This document shows, piece by piece, positions 36,622-45,338 of a DNA stretch of 64,000 nt. The number at the start of each line of letters is the position of its first letter. Position 1 is the first letter of the stretch. The stretch covers positions 186,001-250,000 of the forward strand of contig NZ_WMDQ01000002.1 of assembly GCF_009707955.1 (NCBI RefSeq), written 5' to 3'. Both the position numbers and the translations under genes were made by a program. The DNA is from Flavobacterium sp. LC2016-13. GTDB taxonomy: Bacteria > Bacteroidota > Bacteroidia > Flavobacteriales > Flavobacteriaceae. A model generated the notes under the pieces. That model was not told the DNA's origin. It ran no database searches and saw only the letters and a program-made list of their open reading frames with translations.

Positions 36622-36801
36622 ATGAGGGTTATGGAAAAAGATAAAAAAATGGAGAACACAACAAACATCATTTCAATGTCTAATGCAACTAAGAAAAAGA
36701 TTTCTAAAGTAGCAGATGAAATAAATGGTAAAAATTTGTTTACGGAGAAAATTGAACTGGCAAAAAAAACATTGCAAAATTTAAAATCCTTACCGATTTA
36801 A
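36622..36801 (+). CDS. Small basic protein downstream of the DUF6934-like gene
   Basis: A 59-residue, lysine-rich ORF starting ATG AGG GTT ATG; a start at 36631 is equally possible. The composition is helical (NATKKKISKVADEINGKNLF, then EKIELAKKTLQNLKSL). It has no detectable similarity to anything I know. It ends just before a strong terminator and is 45 bp after the DUF6934-like stop, so the two form a unit. Small genes beside DUF6934 proteins fit a two-component toxin-antitoxin-like pair, but this is inference. Confidence 0.6.
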   Translation: MRVMEKDKKMENTTNIISMSNATKKKISKVADEINGKNLFTEKIELAKKTLQNLKSLPI

Positions 36802-36823
36802 ATTTGCAACTAATTATATAACG

Positions 36824-36852
36824 AAAAGCGATCTTAATAGATCGCTTTTTTT
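36824..36852 (+). terminator. Intrinsic terminator
   Basis: A 10-bp stem AAAAGCGATC/GATCGCTTTT with a 6-nt loop and a run of T, 22 bp after the 59-residue ORF. Confidence 0.92.
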
Positions 36853-36936
36853 GTATCGGGTATTATCTTAATTTCTAAAAGAAGATTTTATAAAAATAGA
36901 CAAGTATTTGATTTTGTGTATTTTTTGATAAAAGAA

Positions 36937-36984
36937 TTGTGTAACTCAAAAGTTACTTATATATTTGTGTAACTTAAAAGTTAC
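36937..36984 (+). promoter_or_regulatory. SRPBCC-ArsR promoter with two palindromic operators
   Basis: TTG (36937-36939), a 20-bp spacer and TATATTTG (36960-36967). Two 16-bp dyads GTAAC-N6-GTTAC lie 28 bp apart centre to centre. Site 1 (36941-36956) fills the spacer; site 2 (36969-36984) covers the likely start of transcription and ends 5 bp before the ATG. They are the probable binding sites of the ArsR-type repressor encoded by the second gene. Confidence 0.8.
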
Positions 36985-36989
36985 TCATT

Positions 36990-37418
36990 ATGGAAAGAAT
37001 AATCAAACACAACTATTTTTTTGCCCATTCTCCGGAAAAAGTGTGGCATTATCTAACCAACTCCGATTTGATGGAGCTTTGGCTAATGAAAAATAATTTT
37101 CAACCCGTTGTTGGAACTGACTTTCAGTTTAGGACCAATCCGGTTGCAGATTTGAATTTTGATGGAATTTTTTATTGTACCGTTTTAGAAGTTGAACCTT
37201 TTAAAAAGCTTTCTTACAGTTGGAAAAGCGGGCCCGGTGACGGTAAAATTACATTAGATTCTGTAGTAGTTTGGAAGCTTGAAGCAACTACAGAAGGAAC
37301 AAAAGTTTACTTAGAACACAGTGGCTTTGATAAAGAAGAAAATCTTGGAATATACGATGCACTGAACAATGGCTGGCCAGGAAAATTTGTAAAAATAGAA
37401 AACTTAATAAACGCATAA
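36990..37418 (+). CDS. SRPBCC/AHSA1-domain protein
   Basis: A 142-residue START-like fold protein with the AHSA1 pattern HNYFFAHSPEKVWHYLTNSDLMELWL and a C-terminal helix (DALNNGWPGKFVKIENL). This fold binds hydrophobic ligands. It is first in a two-gene operon whose second gene is an ArsR-type repressor, an arrangement frequent in actinobacteria and Bacteroidota. The ligand is unknown. Confidence 0.9.
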   Translation: MERIIKHNYFFAHSPEKVWHYLTNSDLMELWLMKNNFQPVVGTDFQFRTNPVADLNFDGIFYCTVLEVEPFKKLSYSWKSGPGDGKITLDSVVVWKLEATTEGTKVYLEHSGFDKEENLGIYDALNNGWPGKFVKIENLINA

Positions 37419-37419
37419 A

Positions 37420-37746
37420 ATGGCAACACCAACTCTTGACATATTTCAGGTTATTGGAGACTCCAGCAGAAGAAAAATGCTGTTATTGCTTAGTGAAGAC
37501 CGACTAACAATTAACTCGCTTGCACATCATTTCGAAATGAGCCGTCCAGCGGTTTCTAAACACGTTAAGATTTTGCATAATGCCGGTTTTATTTCGATAG
37601 AAGATAGTGGGAGAGAACGTTATTGCAGCCTGAAAAAAGATGGTTTTGAAGAACTGAAAACCTGGATTTCTTATTTTGATGAATTCTGGGGTTCAAAACT
37701 GAAAAAATTAGAATCTTTGATGGATGATACTAAATTGACGAATTAA
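37420..37746 (+). CDS. ArsR-family winged-helix repressor
   Basis: A 108-residue regulator: HTH DRLTINSLAHHFEMSRPAVSKHVKILHNAGFI and wing EDSGRERYCSLKKDGFEEL. No conventional metal-site Cys pair (CxC) is in the recognition helix, so it belongs to the non-metal subgroup that pairs with SRPBCC proteins. The start ATG lies 1 bp after the upstream stop, so translation is coupled. It likely binds the GTAAC dyads upstream of the operon. Confidence 0.9.
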   Translation: MATPTLDIFQVIGDSSRRKMLLLLSEDRLTINSLAHHFEMSRPAVSKHVKILHNAGFISIEDSGRERYCSLKKDGFEELKTWISYFDEFWGSKLKKLESLMDDTKLTN

Positions 37747-37815
37747 AGATGAGCAGCTTTGATATTTTACCGCAAAGTGCGCAATGATTTTTAATTTTTG
37801 GTGCTTTGTAAAAAA

Positions 37816-37861
37816 CGCAAAGTTCACAAAGCTTCCTGAATAAAACTTTGTGAACTTTGCG
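37816..37861. repeat. Intergenic inverted repeat
   Basis: A perfect 16-bp inverted repeat CGCAAAGTTCACAAAG (37816-37831) and its complement (37846-37861), 14-bp loop, followed by a further related copy GCGAACTTTGCGG. It may be a terminator-like or dispersed flavobacterial element between the ArsR and OxyR genes. Confidence 0.65.
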
Positions 37862-37897
37862 TAATCCTTCGCGAACTTTGCGGTTAAACCTTTATAG

Positions 37898-37944
37898 TTT
37901 TATAAAATAAAATTGATATTTACTTATCTTTATAAAATAAAATT
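37898..37944 (+). promoter_or_regulatory. Direct repeat upstream of oxyR
   Basis: The 16-bp sequence TTTATAAAATAAAATT occurs at 37899-37914 and again at 37929-37944, a 30-bp period, directly before the oxyR ATG at 37951. Thirty base pairs is close to three helical turns, a spacing suited to a tetrameric LysR regulator, but it could be an AT-rich duplication. Confidence 0.4.
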
Positions 37945-37950
37945 ATAAGG

Positions 37951-38922
37951 ATGACTATTCAGCAATTAAAATATATCGTAGCTTTAGACGAAGAACGCCA
38001 TTTTGCAAGAGCGGCTGAAGTTTGTATGGTTACGCAGCCCGGACTTACGATTCAGTTAAAAAATCTTGAGGAAGAAATTGGAATCAAAATTTTTGATCGC
38101 AATAAAGTGCCGCTAACGCCAACTTTGCTTGGAACGGAGATTATCAATAAAGCAAAAAAAATTCTTCGTGAAGCTGATGAAATTCGGGATTTTGTGGTCA
38201 ATGAAAAAAACCTGTTGGAAGGGGAGTTAAAGCTTGGAATTATTTCAACTTTATCACCTTATCTTATTCCGTTGTTTATTAAGGCAATGAAAGAAGCGAC
38301 TCCAAAAGTACATTTCATTATCAGAGAAGCCAATACGGGACAATTAATGAAAGATTTAGAAACCGGCGCACTCGATGTTGTTATTATGGCAACGCCAACC
38401 GGAAATCCCAATTTAATTGAACATCCTATTTTTAAAGAACCTTTTGTGGCGTATTTGAATGAATTTCATCCAATGGCTAATGAAGAATTTTATGAAATGC
38501 AACCCGGCGATAAAACCGAATTGTTATTGCTTCATCATGAATTTTGCTATAATGCACAGCTTTTAGACATCTGTGGCTTAAAAAGTTCCGATAAAATAAA
38601 AGAACAATTTACGTACGATATCAGTTCGATTGAAACCTTAAAAAACTTAGTTCGTGCGCATTTAGGATTTGCAATAATTCCGCAGCTTTCTATTATGAAC
38701 GAGGCAAAATCGGGGCTTTTTAAACCTTTTAAAGAACCAATACCCGTAAGAGAAATAAGTTTGGTGGTTTCAGATTCGTTTTCAAAGAAATTATTGCTCG
38801 AAAAAATGAACGAAGCCATTTGGAATTGCCTTCCCGAATCGCTTAAAAAAGATTTTGCGTACCGAAAAATACGCTGGAATGATTCGCCTTATTTTGTAAA
38901 AGCTGTTAGTAAGTTTATGTAG
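37951..38922 (+). CDS. oxyR: OxyR, hydrogen peroxide-responsive LysR regulator
   Basis: A 323-residue LysR-type activator with HTH RHFARAAEVCMVTQPGLTIQLKNLE. The redox pair is Cys199 and Cys208 (CYNAQLLDIC), the same numbering and eight-residue spacing as the reactive cysteines of E. coli OxyR. The regions around it (TELLLLHHEFC, SSIETLKNLVRAHLGFAIIPQL) also match OxyR. Peroxide would form the disulphide and switch the protein to an activator of antioxidant genes. OsmC is encoded 1 kb away. A 16-bp direct repeat lies upstream. Confidence 0.93.
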   Translation: MTIQQLKYIVALDEERHFARAAEVCMVTQPGLTIQLKNLEEEIGIKIFDRNKVPLTPTLLGTEIINKAKKILREADEIRDFVVNEKNLLEGELKLGIISTLSPYLIPLFIKAMKEATPKVHFIIREANTGQLMKDLETGALDVVIMATPTGNPNLIEHPIFKEPFVAYLNEFHPMANEEFYEMQPGDKTELLLLHHEFCYNAQLLDICGLKSSDKIKEQFTYDISSIETLKNLVRAHLGFAIIPQLSIMNEAKSGLFKPFKEPIPVREISLVVSDSFSKKLLLEKMNEAIWNCLPESLKKDFAYRKIRWNDSPYFVKAVSKFM

Positions 38923-38999
38923 AAGTTTAAATTTCCAATAAAAAAATTCCAATACTTACTTAAAAGTATTGGAATTTGGAATTTAAAAATATTTGGAAT

Positions 39000-39767
39000 T
39001 TATTTCTTAGATGCAGCAATAATCACTTTCGCAACAGCTTCAGGTTGTGAAATAAAAACTACATGGCTTCCTTTTATTTCTGTAATTTTCGTGTTAGAAC
39101 GTTTGTACATCGCACGTTCAATATCAGGATTGATGCTTTTGTCTTCAGTCGCTACGATTCCGTAAGCAGGTTTAGTTCTCCAGGCTGCTTTTGTTATTGG
39201 AGTTCCAAAACCTTTAGCATAAAAAGCACCTTGTGAAGCGAACATAAAATCAGCATCTTCTTTACTTAAATCACCTGCAAAACCAGCGTGAAATTTAGCT
39301 TTGTCATAATAAGCGATTCCTTTATCATCCGGAGCCAATACACCATTTTCCGGAGCCGGAGGCGCAGTTTGTAACCATTGAATAGAGTTTTCGCCATTAT
39401 CTGGCTGTAATGCAGCGATGTAAACCAATGCAGCTACTTTTGGGTGATTTCCGGCTTCTGTAATTACAGTTCCTCCCCATGAATGTCCAACCAAAATTGT
39501 TGGTCCGTCTTGTTTGTCTAAAGCTAAGTTTGTTGCTCTCACATCATCTTCAAGAGAGCTTAACGGATTTTGAACTATCGTTACATTATAGCCTTTTTTA
39601 GTCAAAATCTGGTATAATCCTTTATATCCTGAACCGTCTGCAAAAGCACCGTGAACCAATACTACATTTTTAATTTGAGGTGTTGTTTGTGCGTTTACAT
39701 TTGCAGTTGTAAATACTAAACTTAATATGAATGCCGCGAATGCGAAATAGCGATTAAATGTTTTCAT
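39000..39767 (-). CDS. Secreted alpha/beta hydrolase
   Basis: A 255-residue esterase-like hydrolase with signal peptide (MKTFNRYFAFAAFILSLVFT to near NAQ), oxyanion VHGAFADGSG, nucleophile elbow GHSWGG and a C-terminal His in KGSHVVFISQPE. It resembles the pyrethroid/salicylate-esterase-like family. Probably periplasmic. It lies between oxyR and osmC on the opposite strand, monocistronic. Substrate unknown. Confidence 0.9.
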   Translation of the reverse strand: MKTFNRYFAFAAFILSLVFTTANVNAQTTPQIKNVVLVHGAFADGSGYKGLYQILTKKGYNVTIVQNPLSSLEDDVRATNLALDKQDGPTILVGHSWGGTVITEAGNHPKVAALVYIAALQPDNGENSIQWLQTAPPAPENGVLAPDDKGIAYYDKAKFHAGFAGDLSKEDADFMFASQGAFYAKGFGTPITKAAWRTKPAYGIVATEDKSINPDIERAMYKRSNTKITEIKGSHVVFISQPEAVAKVIIAASKK

Positions 39768-39995
39768 AATTGTAAATTTTAAATTGTTGTGTTATTTTTA
39801 AATGAAATTCCAGTTTTGAAATTCTAAATTCCAACGCAATTTTGTCATTTCGACGGAGGAGAAGTGCTTCGTACAGAATGCCGCCAATCTTTGTCGATTT
39901 TCTTGTGTGATTCTTCTCCCGAAGCTTCGGGATCAGAATGACAAGATTGCGTTGACTTTGTATTGAAAGTAGTTGGAATTTTTAATTATTGGAAA
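39768..39995. repeat. Intergenic dyad of the GTCATTTCGACG type
   Basis: A large imperfect dyad: CCAACGCAATTTTGTCATT (39831-39849) pairs with AATGACAAGATTGCGTTGA (39937-39955) at 17 of 19 positions. A perfect palindrome CCCGAAGCTTCGGG lies inside (39918-39931). Elements of this kind are dispersed in Flavobacterium genomes. Confidence 0.6.
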
Positions 39996-40412
39996 TTAAT
40001 TCAATGTTACAGTTAAAGTAATTTCAGTATTCAATAATTTAGAAATTGGACAAATTTCTTTTGCTTTTTGTGCTGCTTGCTGAAAATCTTCGGCTGAAAT
40101 ACCAGGAACTTTTCCGGTCAATTCTAATTGAATCAAAGTAATAGTTCCGTCTTCAAAAGTTACTTTGGCAACTGTGTCTAAATCTTCAGGAACGAATCCG
40201 GCTTCAGAAAGTAAAAAGCTTAATTGCATGGTAAAACAGCCAGAATGTGCCGCAGCAATTAATTCTTCAGGATTAGTTCCTACACCTTGCTCAAAACGGG
40301 TTTTAAAAGATAATTGAGCTTCGTTTAGTGTTGTGCTTTGAGTACTAATAGTACCTTTTCCTTCCATTCCTGTACCTTTCCAATTTGCGTTTGCTCTTCT
40401 TGTAAATTTCAT
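39996..40412 (-). CDS. OsmC-family peroxidase
   Basis: A 138-residue OsmC/Ohr-type thiol peroxidase with the two catalytic cysteines: the peroxidatic one in NPEELIAAAHSGCFTMQLSF and the resolving one in KAKEICPISKLLNTEI. It reduces organic hydroperoxides in the cytosol. A good promoter (CAA at 40502-40504 and CAAAttTA at 40474-40481, i.e. TTG-N20-TAaaTTTG on the minus strand) lies upstream. It is a plausible OxyR target, given the neighbour. Confidence 0.92.
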   Translation of the reverse strand: MKFTRRANANWKGTGMEGKGTISTQSTTLNEAQLSFKTRFEQGVGTNPEELIAAAHSGCFTMQLSFLLSEAGFVPEDLDTVAKVTFEDGTITLIQLELTGKVPGISAEDFQQAAQKAKEICPISKLLNTEITLTVTLN

Positions 40413-40473
40413 GATTTCTATTTTTTAAAGTTGTTTTTAAATTTCTCAAATCAGTTGTTTGATTTTGATAGGA

Positions 40474-40504
40474 CAAATTTATGGCGAAGGTGTTTATTAA
40501 TCAA
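40474..40504 (-). promoter_or_regulatory. Promoter of osmC
   Basis: Read on the minus strand: TTG (40504-40502), a 20-bp spacer, TAaaTTTG (40481-40474). The osmC start codon is 62 bp downstream. Confidence 0.68.
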
Positions 40505-40647
40505 ATTAATAATTTTTTACACTTATAAAAATAATTTATAATCATGATTTATATTTAACAAATTCCCTTATTATAGAAGTGATTAAGGATAGGTTCGATT
40601 ACATTTGTGTTGCTGAAAAAAAACAGCATTACCAAAAATAATAGTAT

Positions 40648-41379
40648 ATGAAATTCATCATCGCCTTCTTTTTTTGCATTTCTGTTCAGGCAATTTATAG
40701 TATTGGTTCATACAAAAAAGGAGATATTTTATATAATTGTAGTGGAGAAGAAGTAAAACTATATGCTGATTCAAATACTAAAAGCAAAATTGTAACGGTT
40801 TTAAACGCTGCAGAAGATTGTATTGTTATTGATGATAATATAAAGAAAACAGCCCACACAGTTATAGAAATTAAGCCCAAGAAAGATGCAGAAGATGATT
40901 TTAAAGGATTCTCTTTATCTGGTTTTTGGGTAAAAGTAAAAACTAAAGACGGAAAAACAGGTTATGTTTTCGATGCTTATTTATCTAAAACAAAACCAGG
41001 GTTTGAATTGAGTAAATCTTATTTCGATCAGGAGTTTAAACTGATGAAATCAAAAGCTAAAAAACCAGATCCTAAAAAAGACAATGCTTATTCCAGTTCT
41101 TACATTTATAAAAACGGAGCATCAATTACAGAAAACGGAAGCGATTATGATAGTCACACTACTTATTTTATTCCGAATTTAACTTTAGAAGAAGCCTATT
41201 TTCTTCTTAAAACTTCTGATCGTATTCCTTCCTCAAAAGATTCCGGTGCTTACGGAATTTCAATTCAGTTTGATGGTACTGAGTTGAGTTTTTCTTCGAT
41301 TTCTGAAAGTACGAGTATTAAGAAGGTTGATGGGAAAATGGGGAAGGGGATTGAGATTTTGTTTGAGGCTGCGGATTAG
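40648..41379 (+). CDS. Exported protein with SH3-like domain
   Basis: A 243-residue protein with a signal peptide (MKFIIAFFFCISVQAIYS) and an SH3b-like segment (about 25-115: NCSGEEVKLYADSNTKSKIVTVLN, SGFWVKVKTKDGKTGYVFDAYLSK), then an unrecognised C-terminal half. It probably functions in the periplasm, binding peptidoglycan or a partner protein. TAcaTTTG at 40600-40607 may be its -7 element. It stands alone, convergent with the mcrBC operon. Confidence 0.75.
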   Translation: MKFIIAFFFCISVQAIYSIGSYKKGDILYNCSGEEVKLYADSNTKSKIVTVLNAAEDCIVIDDNIKKTAHTVIEIKPKKDAEDDFKGFSLSGFWVKVKTKDGKTGYVFDAYLSKTKPGFELSKSYFDQEFKLMKSKAKKPDPKKDNAYSSSYIYKNGASITENGSDYDSHTTYFIPNLTLEEAYFLLKTSDRIPSSKDSGAYGISIQFDGTELSFSSISESTSIKKVDGKMGKGIEILFEAAD

Positions 41380-41388
41380 GTTTATTAC

Positions 41389-41652
41389 TTATTCTTCAAT
41401 GTAGAACTCATCATCTTCATGAAATGAAGATCCTCCAATTCTAATATATAAATCTGTAAGCTTTGAAGCAATATCATTTAAAAATTTATTATCAAGTTCT
41501 CGAAATTCTATTATTACTTTTTTAGAATTGAGTAAATCATCATAAAAAGAAGAAAGTGTTTTGGTATCATAAATACTTGTATACTTTAAGATACTTATAA
41601 ACTTGATTCTAAAATCTTTATTGTCGGCTCCTAGTAATTCAATATGATGCAT
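41389..41652 (-). CDS. Small hypothetical protein, third gene of the mcrBC operon
   Basis: An 87-residue acidic protein (DDEFYIEE at the end) with alternating strands and helices (KKVIIEFRELDNKFLNDIAS), no motif I recognise. It begins 21 bp downstream of the mcrC stop on the same strand and is probably cotranscribed. Its position suggests an accessory or unrelated passenger of the restriction system; an immunity or regulatory role is inference. Confidence 0.6.
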   Translation of the reverse strand: MHHIELLGADNKDFRIKFISILKYTSIYDTKTLSSFYDDLLNSKKVIIEFRELDNKFLNDIASKLTDLYIRIGGSSFHEDDEFYIEE

Positions 41653-41673
41653 GATTTATTTTAAGTTGTATTT

Positions 41674-42933
41674 TTATAATGTACTTTCATTTAAAAAACA
41701 ATCTATAATTTCATCTCCAATTTTATCGTTTAGAGAATCTTTATCTAATTTGAAAATAGAAACTTTCCCTAAACAACATTTATGTTGTTTGAATTTTTGC
41801 TCATTATCAATTATGTATGCATGAACATGATGGTTCTGAAATTGAACAAAAGAACTAAAGTTTGTTGTATTTGATGGATACAAAAGCATTGCTTTATCAG
41901 ATTTCCAATAATCATTATAAACATACATTTGGCGTAAGTCCTGCGTTGAAGGTTTGCTGTAAGAAATGTTTTTCCATTTAGTATCTATAATGAATTTCAT
42001 TTTATCTTTTTCGATAACAATATCTGGTCGAATTGAAATCCCATTCCAAAAATGTGTCGATTGCTGCCCATAAACAGTTACCTCTCTATCTGATTGTTTT
42101 AATCTGGCTAAAATATATTCTTCCCATAAATTATTCATATCGAATAATAAGGCTAACATGTTTTCTGAGCCACTAGAAATATTTGGAGCAAAATTTAATA
42201 TAATGAATTTTGAAATTGCCAAAGCAGTTTCATAAGGAGCTATTTTTCTGGTTTTAGGAATTTTTGTAAACGTGGCTTCAGTAACTGAAATGTTTTTTAC
42301 TTCAGGAAAATCTAGTTGTACCGTTTTACATTTGGAATATAAATAATTGCCTTTAGTGCATTTTTCTACAATATTTAAAGCTTTAGAAAGTATTTGATGA
42401 ATAAGATGATCTTTGTCATAAACTTGATGAGTAGTGTAAAAATGCTCTTTATGAACTAAATTTTTGCTAATATGCCCTGCAAATTCTAATTTACCTTTTA
42501 AAGCTTTAACATTATTAGTTTCTTTATAATATTGTTTTATTAATCCCTGATGAATTAATAATTGAACTTCATTTAAAAACCATTCAAAGTAAATATCTAA
42601 AAGATGAATATTTTGTTTGTTAACATTTGCATTATTAACATTCTGAATTTTAAGTTTTTTAGTGACACGAAGCATTTCAATTAATGCTTTTTGCCACACA
42701 TTAGTACTCTTACCATCATTATCGATTTTTGGCAAGATCTCAATTGTTAAACCGTCAACTTGAATAACACCAACAAATTGTTTAAACACTACACCATTGT
42801 GTTTTAAATCAAAATACTGATAATTATGTAGAGCATTTAATTTGGAAAGAGCAACAAAATGGCGTTGTTCGAACTTTCCTTTAATCGGAAGAAAGCTATG
42901 TTCAAAAACTTGTATTGTATTTTCTTTTAACAT
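41674..42933 (-). CDS. mcrC: McrC-like nuclease subunit of a modification-dependent restriction system
   Basis: A 419-residue McrC/LlaJI-type subunit with the PD-(D/E)xK-like nuclease core: IRPDIVI (301-307) followed by IDTKWK (316-321). N-terminal and central helical parts contact the McrB hexamer. It starts 2 bp after the mcrB stop. McrBC systems cut DNA with modified cytosines flanked by purines; what modification this one reads is unknown because the DNA-binding domain of McrB diverges. Confidence 0.9.
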   Translation of the reverse strand: MLKENTIQVFEHSFLPIKGKFEQRHFVALSKLNALHNYQYFDLKHNGVVFKQFVGVIQVDGLTIEILPKIDNDGKSTNVWQKALIEMLRVTKKLKIQNVNNANVNKQNIHLLDIYFEWFLNEVQLLIHQGLIKQYYKETNNVKALKGKLEFAGHISKNLVHKEHFYTTHQVYDKDHLIHQILSKALNIVEKCTKGNYLYSKCKTVQLDFPEVKNISVTEATFTKIPKTRKIAPYETALAISKFIILNFAPNISSGSENMLALLFDMNNLWEEYILARLKQSDREVTVYGQQSTHFWNGISIRPDIVIEKDKMKFIIDTKWKNISYSKPSTQDLRQMYVYNDYWKSDKAMLLYPSNTTNFSSFVQFQNHHVHAYIIDNEQKFKQHKCCLGKVSIFKLDKDSLNDKIGDEIIDCFLNESTL

Positions 42934-42935
42934 AC

Positions 42936-45338
42936 TTAAATTAACAAAGTTTCTATAGCAGCTTTAAAATCAATTTCATTGAAAGGAATTAATTCGTACG
43001 ATTTAATTATATCAATATCATTTCTAGTATCAAAATCTGCAAATATAGATGCATTATTATTTTTTGAAATTTCTTTTTCTCTTACAAATCCTCTTCCTAA
43101 GACCAAGCCTATTTTTCCGCAATCATTATAGAAATATTCTTGTAGTAGAGGAATAATCTCATTTTTAAAAGAATTTTCAAAATCTTCTTTTATAAAATAA
43201 GAATGGCCTAAAGTGTAGTTACGATCTAATAGTAATTCAACTCGTTGATTAATCTTTTCCATAATTAAAACTCGATCTTTAAAGTTCTTCTTTTGAACTA
43301 TCGATGAATCTGGCATCATTTCAACAAAACAAAAACGTCTTCTTAAAGCTGTATCTAATGCTTCTACACTTCTGTCTGCAGTATTCATTGTGCCTACAAT
43401 ATATAAATTTGACGGAACTCCAAATTCTCTTTTAGAGTAAGGCAATTTTATTTTAAGTTCATTAGTGGCACCAAGCCTTTTGTCTTCTTCAATTAAAGTA
43501 ATCAATTCACCAAAAATTGCAGAAACATTCCCTCTATTGATTTCATCAATAAAGATGGCATAATTACTACCTGGATCTGCTTCAGCTTTTAAACATAGTT
43601 TTTTAAATATTCCATCCTTAATTTCAAAACTTAGTTCTGTTTCGCCGTCTTCTAATTTAGGTTTTATTCCTTCTATAAAATCTTCGTAACTAAATGATTG
43701 ATGAAATGTAACAAAATCGTAGTTTTTAATAATTATTCCTTCACTTCCATTAAAATTCTGAATCGAACTTAAAATATCAAACGCTTCAGGATAATATTGG
43801 TTTAATAACTCATTGTCTATAGTCCAATTTGATTCTTTATTTTTACTAAAATATAACGGTTCCGATCTTTCTCTTGCATTCACGTTAGGGCAATCTAGAA
43901 TAGTATGTCTTTGTAATTGGCCCCAGATAGTATGTCTTACTGTTATTGATGAAGATAACTTTTCTTTGATTTTAATTACTTCATGATTATATATTTCTTT
44001 AACATTTGCAATTTTTAAATCTAATAGTGCAATACTAATTACTTGCCACCAGCTCAATTCTGAAATTAAATTTTCAAGAAATTGATCTCTTGATATAGAT
44101 GATTCTTTAAGTGTAAATTTTTCAAAAAACTCATTTTGTAATTTATATGTTTTTCCAGTTCCTGGTGGACCATATAGAATTTGGTTTAACGAACTTTCAG
44201 TGTTATTATTCATAATAGAAGATGTTGTTGAATTGTTATTTGAAGATATTGAGATAATATCTGGTTCGGATATTATTGGAGTTAAATTGTCTTGTCTTGG
44301 ATAAGAGTAATCTTTATAAACTTCAAATTTATTCGCTGGTATTTTATTAATTTTGTAAAAATTCTTTGCAAGAAAAACAATACTTGCGGACTTATTACCA
44401 TCTACATATTGATTAAAGTCATTTTGGTACCAAGCTATTTTTTTAAATTTTGAGACCCAGTTTTTTTGCTTTAATTGATCATCATTTTGTGCAAAATCAA
44501 TTATCTCAGCAACATATTGAATGTTACCGTGAACCGAATAGAATAGCTTAAAATAGCCATCGTCATTGATCTTGTTACGTAACATTTTTAATGTTTTATC
44601 TGTACCGGTTGGTGTTTTGGAATTCCATAATATGGTATAATCATCCCCATCCATATCATTTATAAGATTATCTTTCCATAAGGTATTATCAGCAGCCATT
44701 AATCCAATGACATCATCCAGCCATTCTTTTTTGATAGAATAAATAATACAAGAAAGTAAATAAGTGTAGTTTTTATTATTAACTACAGTAATTTGGTAAG
44801 AAGAAAAATATTCTTTTAAATCGGTAATGAAATTTTTAGGGTCATATTCTTTTTCAAATAATGCTTTTGAAATCATTGTTCTATGATTTTCACTTAAAAT
44901 AGTAGCATTATTTGTTGGATCAAGAAGATAATTTATTGCATTTCCAATAGAACCAACAGGAACATTCTTTGGATTAAATTTGAAGGTTATTAATTTTTCA
45001 ACCCAATGATTCATTCTTACATAAGCCATTGCTAAAGTTCTATTATCATCGTATTGATTGAAATAATCCTTGCTTTTTGCTTTGCTATCACAATATGAAA
45101 TAATTTCAAATAATAAGTTGAGTATTTCATTGATGGTTTGCCTTTTAATAGCTAGTTTTTGCAAACCTTCATAATCAGCAGCTAATTTTTCTAAATCGGA
45201 TTTGTCTTCATTATTTATGGATAGATTCATCCATTTTTGTAATGCATCTTGACCTTTTTGAAAAAAGAAATCTTGAGTATTAATTATTCTTTCAGTAAAT
45301 TGATTTGTTAAATATTGTTCTATTCTATCTTTTATCAT
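42936..45338 (-). CDS. mcrB: McrB-like AAA+ GTPase subunit
   Basis: An 800-residue motor subunit. The N-terminal half (1-380) is a specificity region with little similarity to known readers, and the C-terminal half has Walker A GPPGTGKT (390-397), Walker B IFIDEINRGN and the McrB signature MNTADRSVEALDTALRRRF (651-669). McrB forms hexamers that translocate DNA using GTP and activate McrC. The long N-terminus probably recognises modified DNA. It is transcribed divergently from the hsd operon across a 346-bp gap. Confidence 0.92.
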   Translation of the reverse strand: MIKDRIEQYLTNQFTERIINTQDFFFQKGQDALQKWMNLSINNEDKSDLEKLAADYEGLQKLAIKRQTINEILNLLFEIISYCDSKAKSKDYFNQYDDNRTLAMAYVRMNHWVEKLITFKFNPKNVPVGSIGNAINYLLDPTNNATILSENHRTMISKALFEKEYDPKNFITDLKEYFSSYQITVVNNKNYTYLLSCIIYSIKKEWLDDVIGLMAADNTLWKDNLINDMDGDDYTILWNSKTPTGTDKTLKMLRNKINDDGYFKLFYSVHGNIQYVAEIIDFAQNDDQLKQKNWVSKFKKIAWYQNDFNQYVDGNKSASIVFLAKNFYKINKIPANKFEVYKDYSYPRQDNLTPIISEPDIISISSNNNSTTSSIMNNNTESSLNQILYGPPGTGKTYKLQNEFFEKFTLKESSISRDQFLENLISELSWWQVISIALLDLKIANVKEIYNHEVIKIKEKLSSSITVRHTIWGQLQRHTILDCPNVNARERSEPLYFSKNKESNWTIDNELLNQYYPEAFDILSSIQNFNGSEGIIIKNYDFVTFHQSFSYEDFIEGIKPKLEDGETELSFEIKDGIFKKLCLKAEADPGSNYAIFIDEINRGNVSAIFGELITLIEEDKRLGATNELKIKLPYSKREFGVPSNLYIVGTMNTADRSVEALDTALRRRFCFVEMMPDSSIVQKKNFKDRVLIMEKINQRVELLLDRNYTLGHSYFIKEDFENSFKNEIIPLLQEYFYNDCGKIGLVLGRGFVREKEISKNNNASIFADFDTRNDIDIIKSYELIPFNEIDFKAAIETLLI

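Noticed and set aside
37898-37944. OxyR operator
   Set aside because: The direct repeat is AT-rich and does not show the ATAG-type OxyR motif; kept only as a low-confidence repeat.
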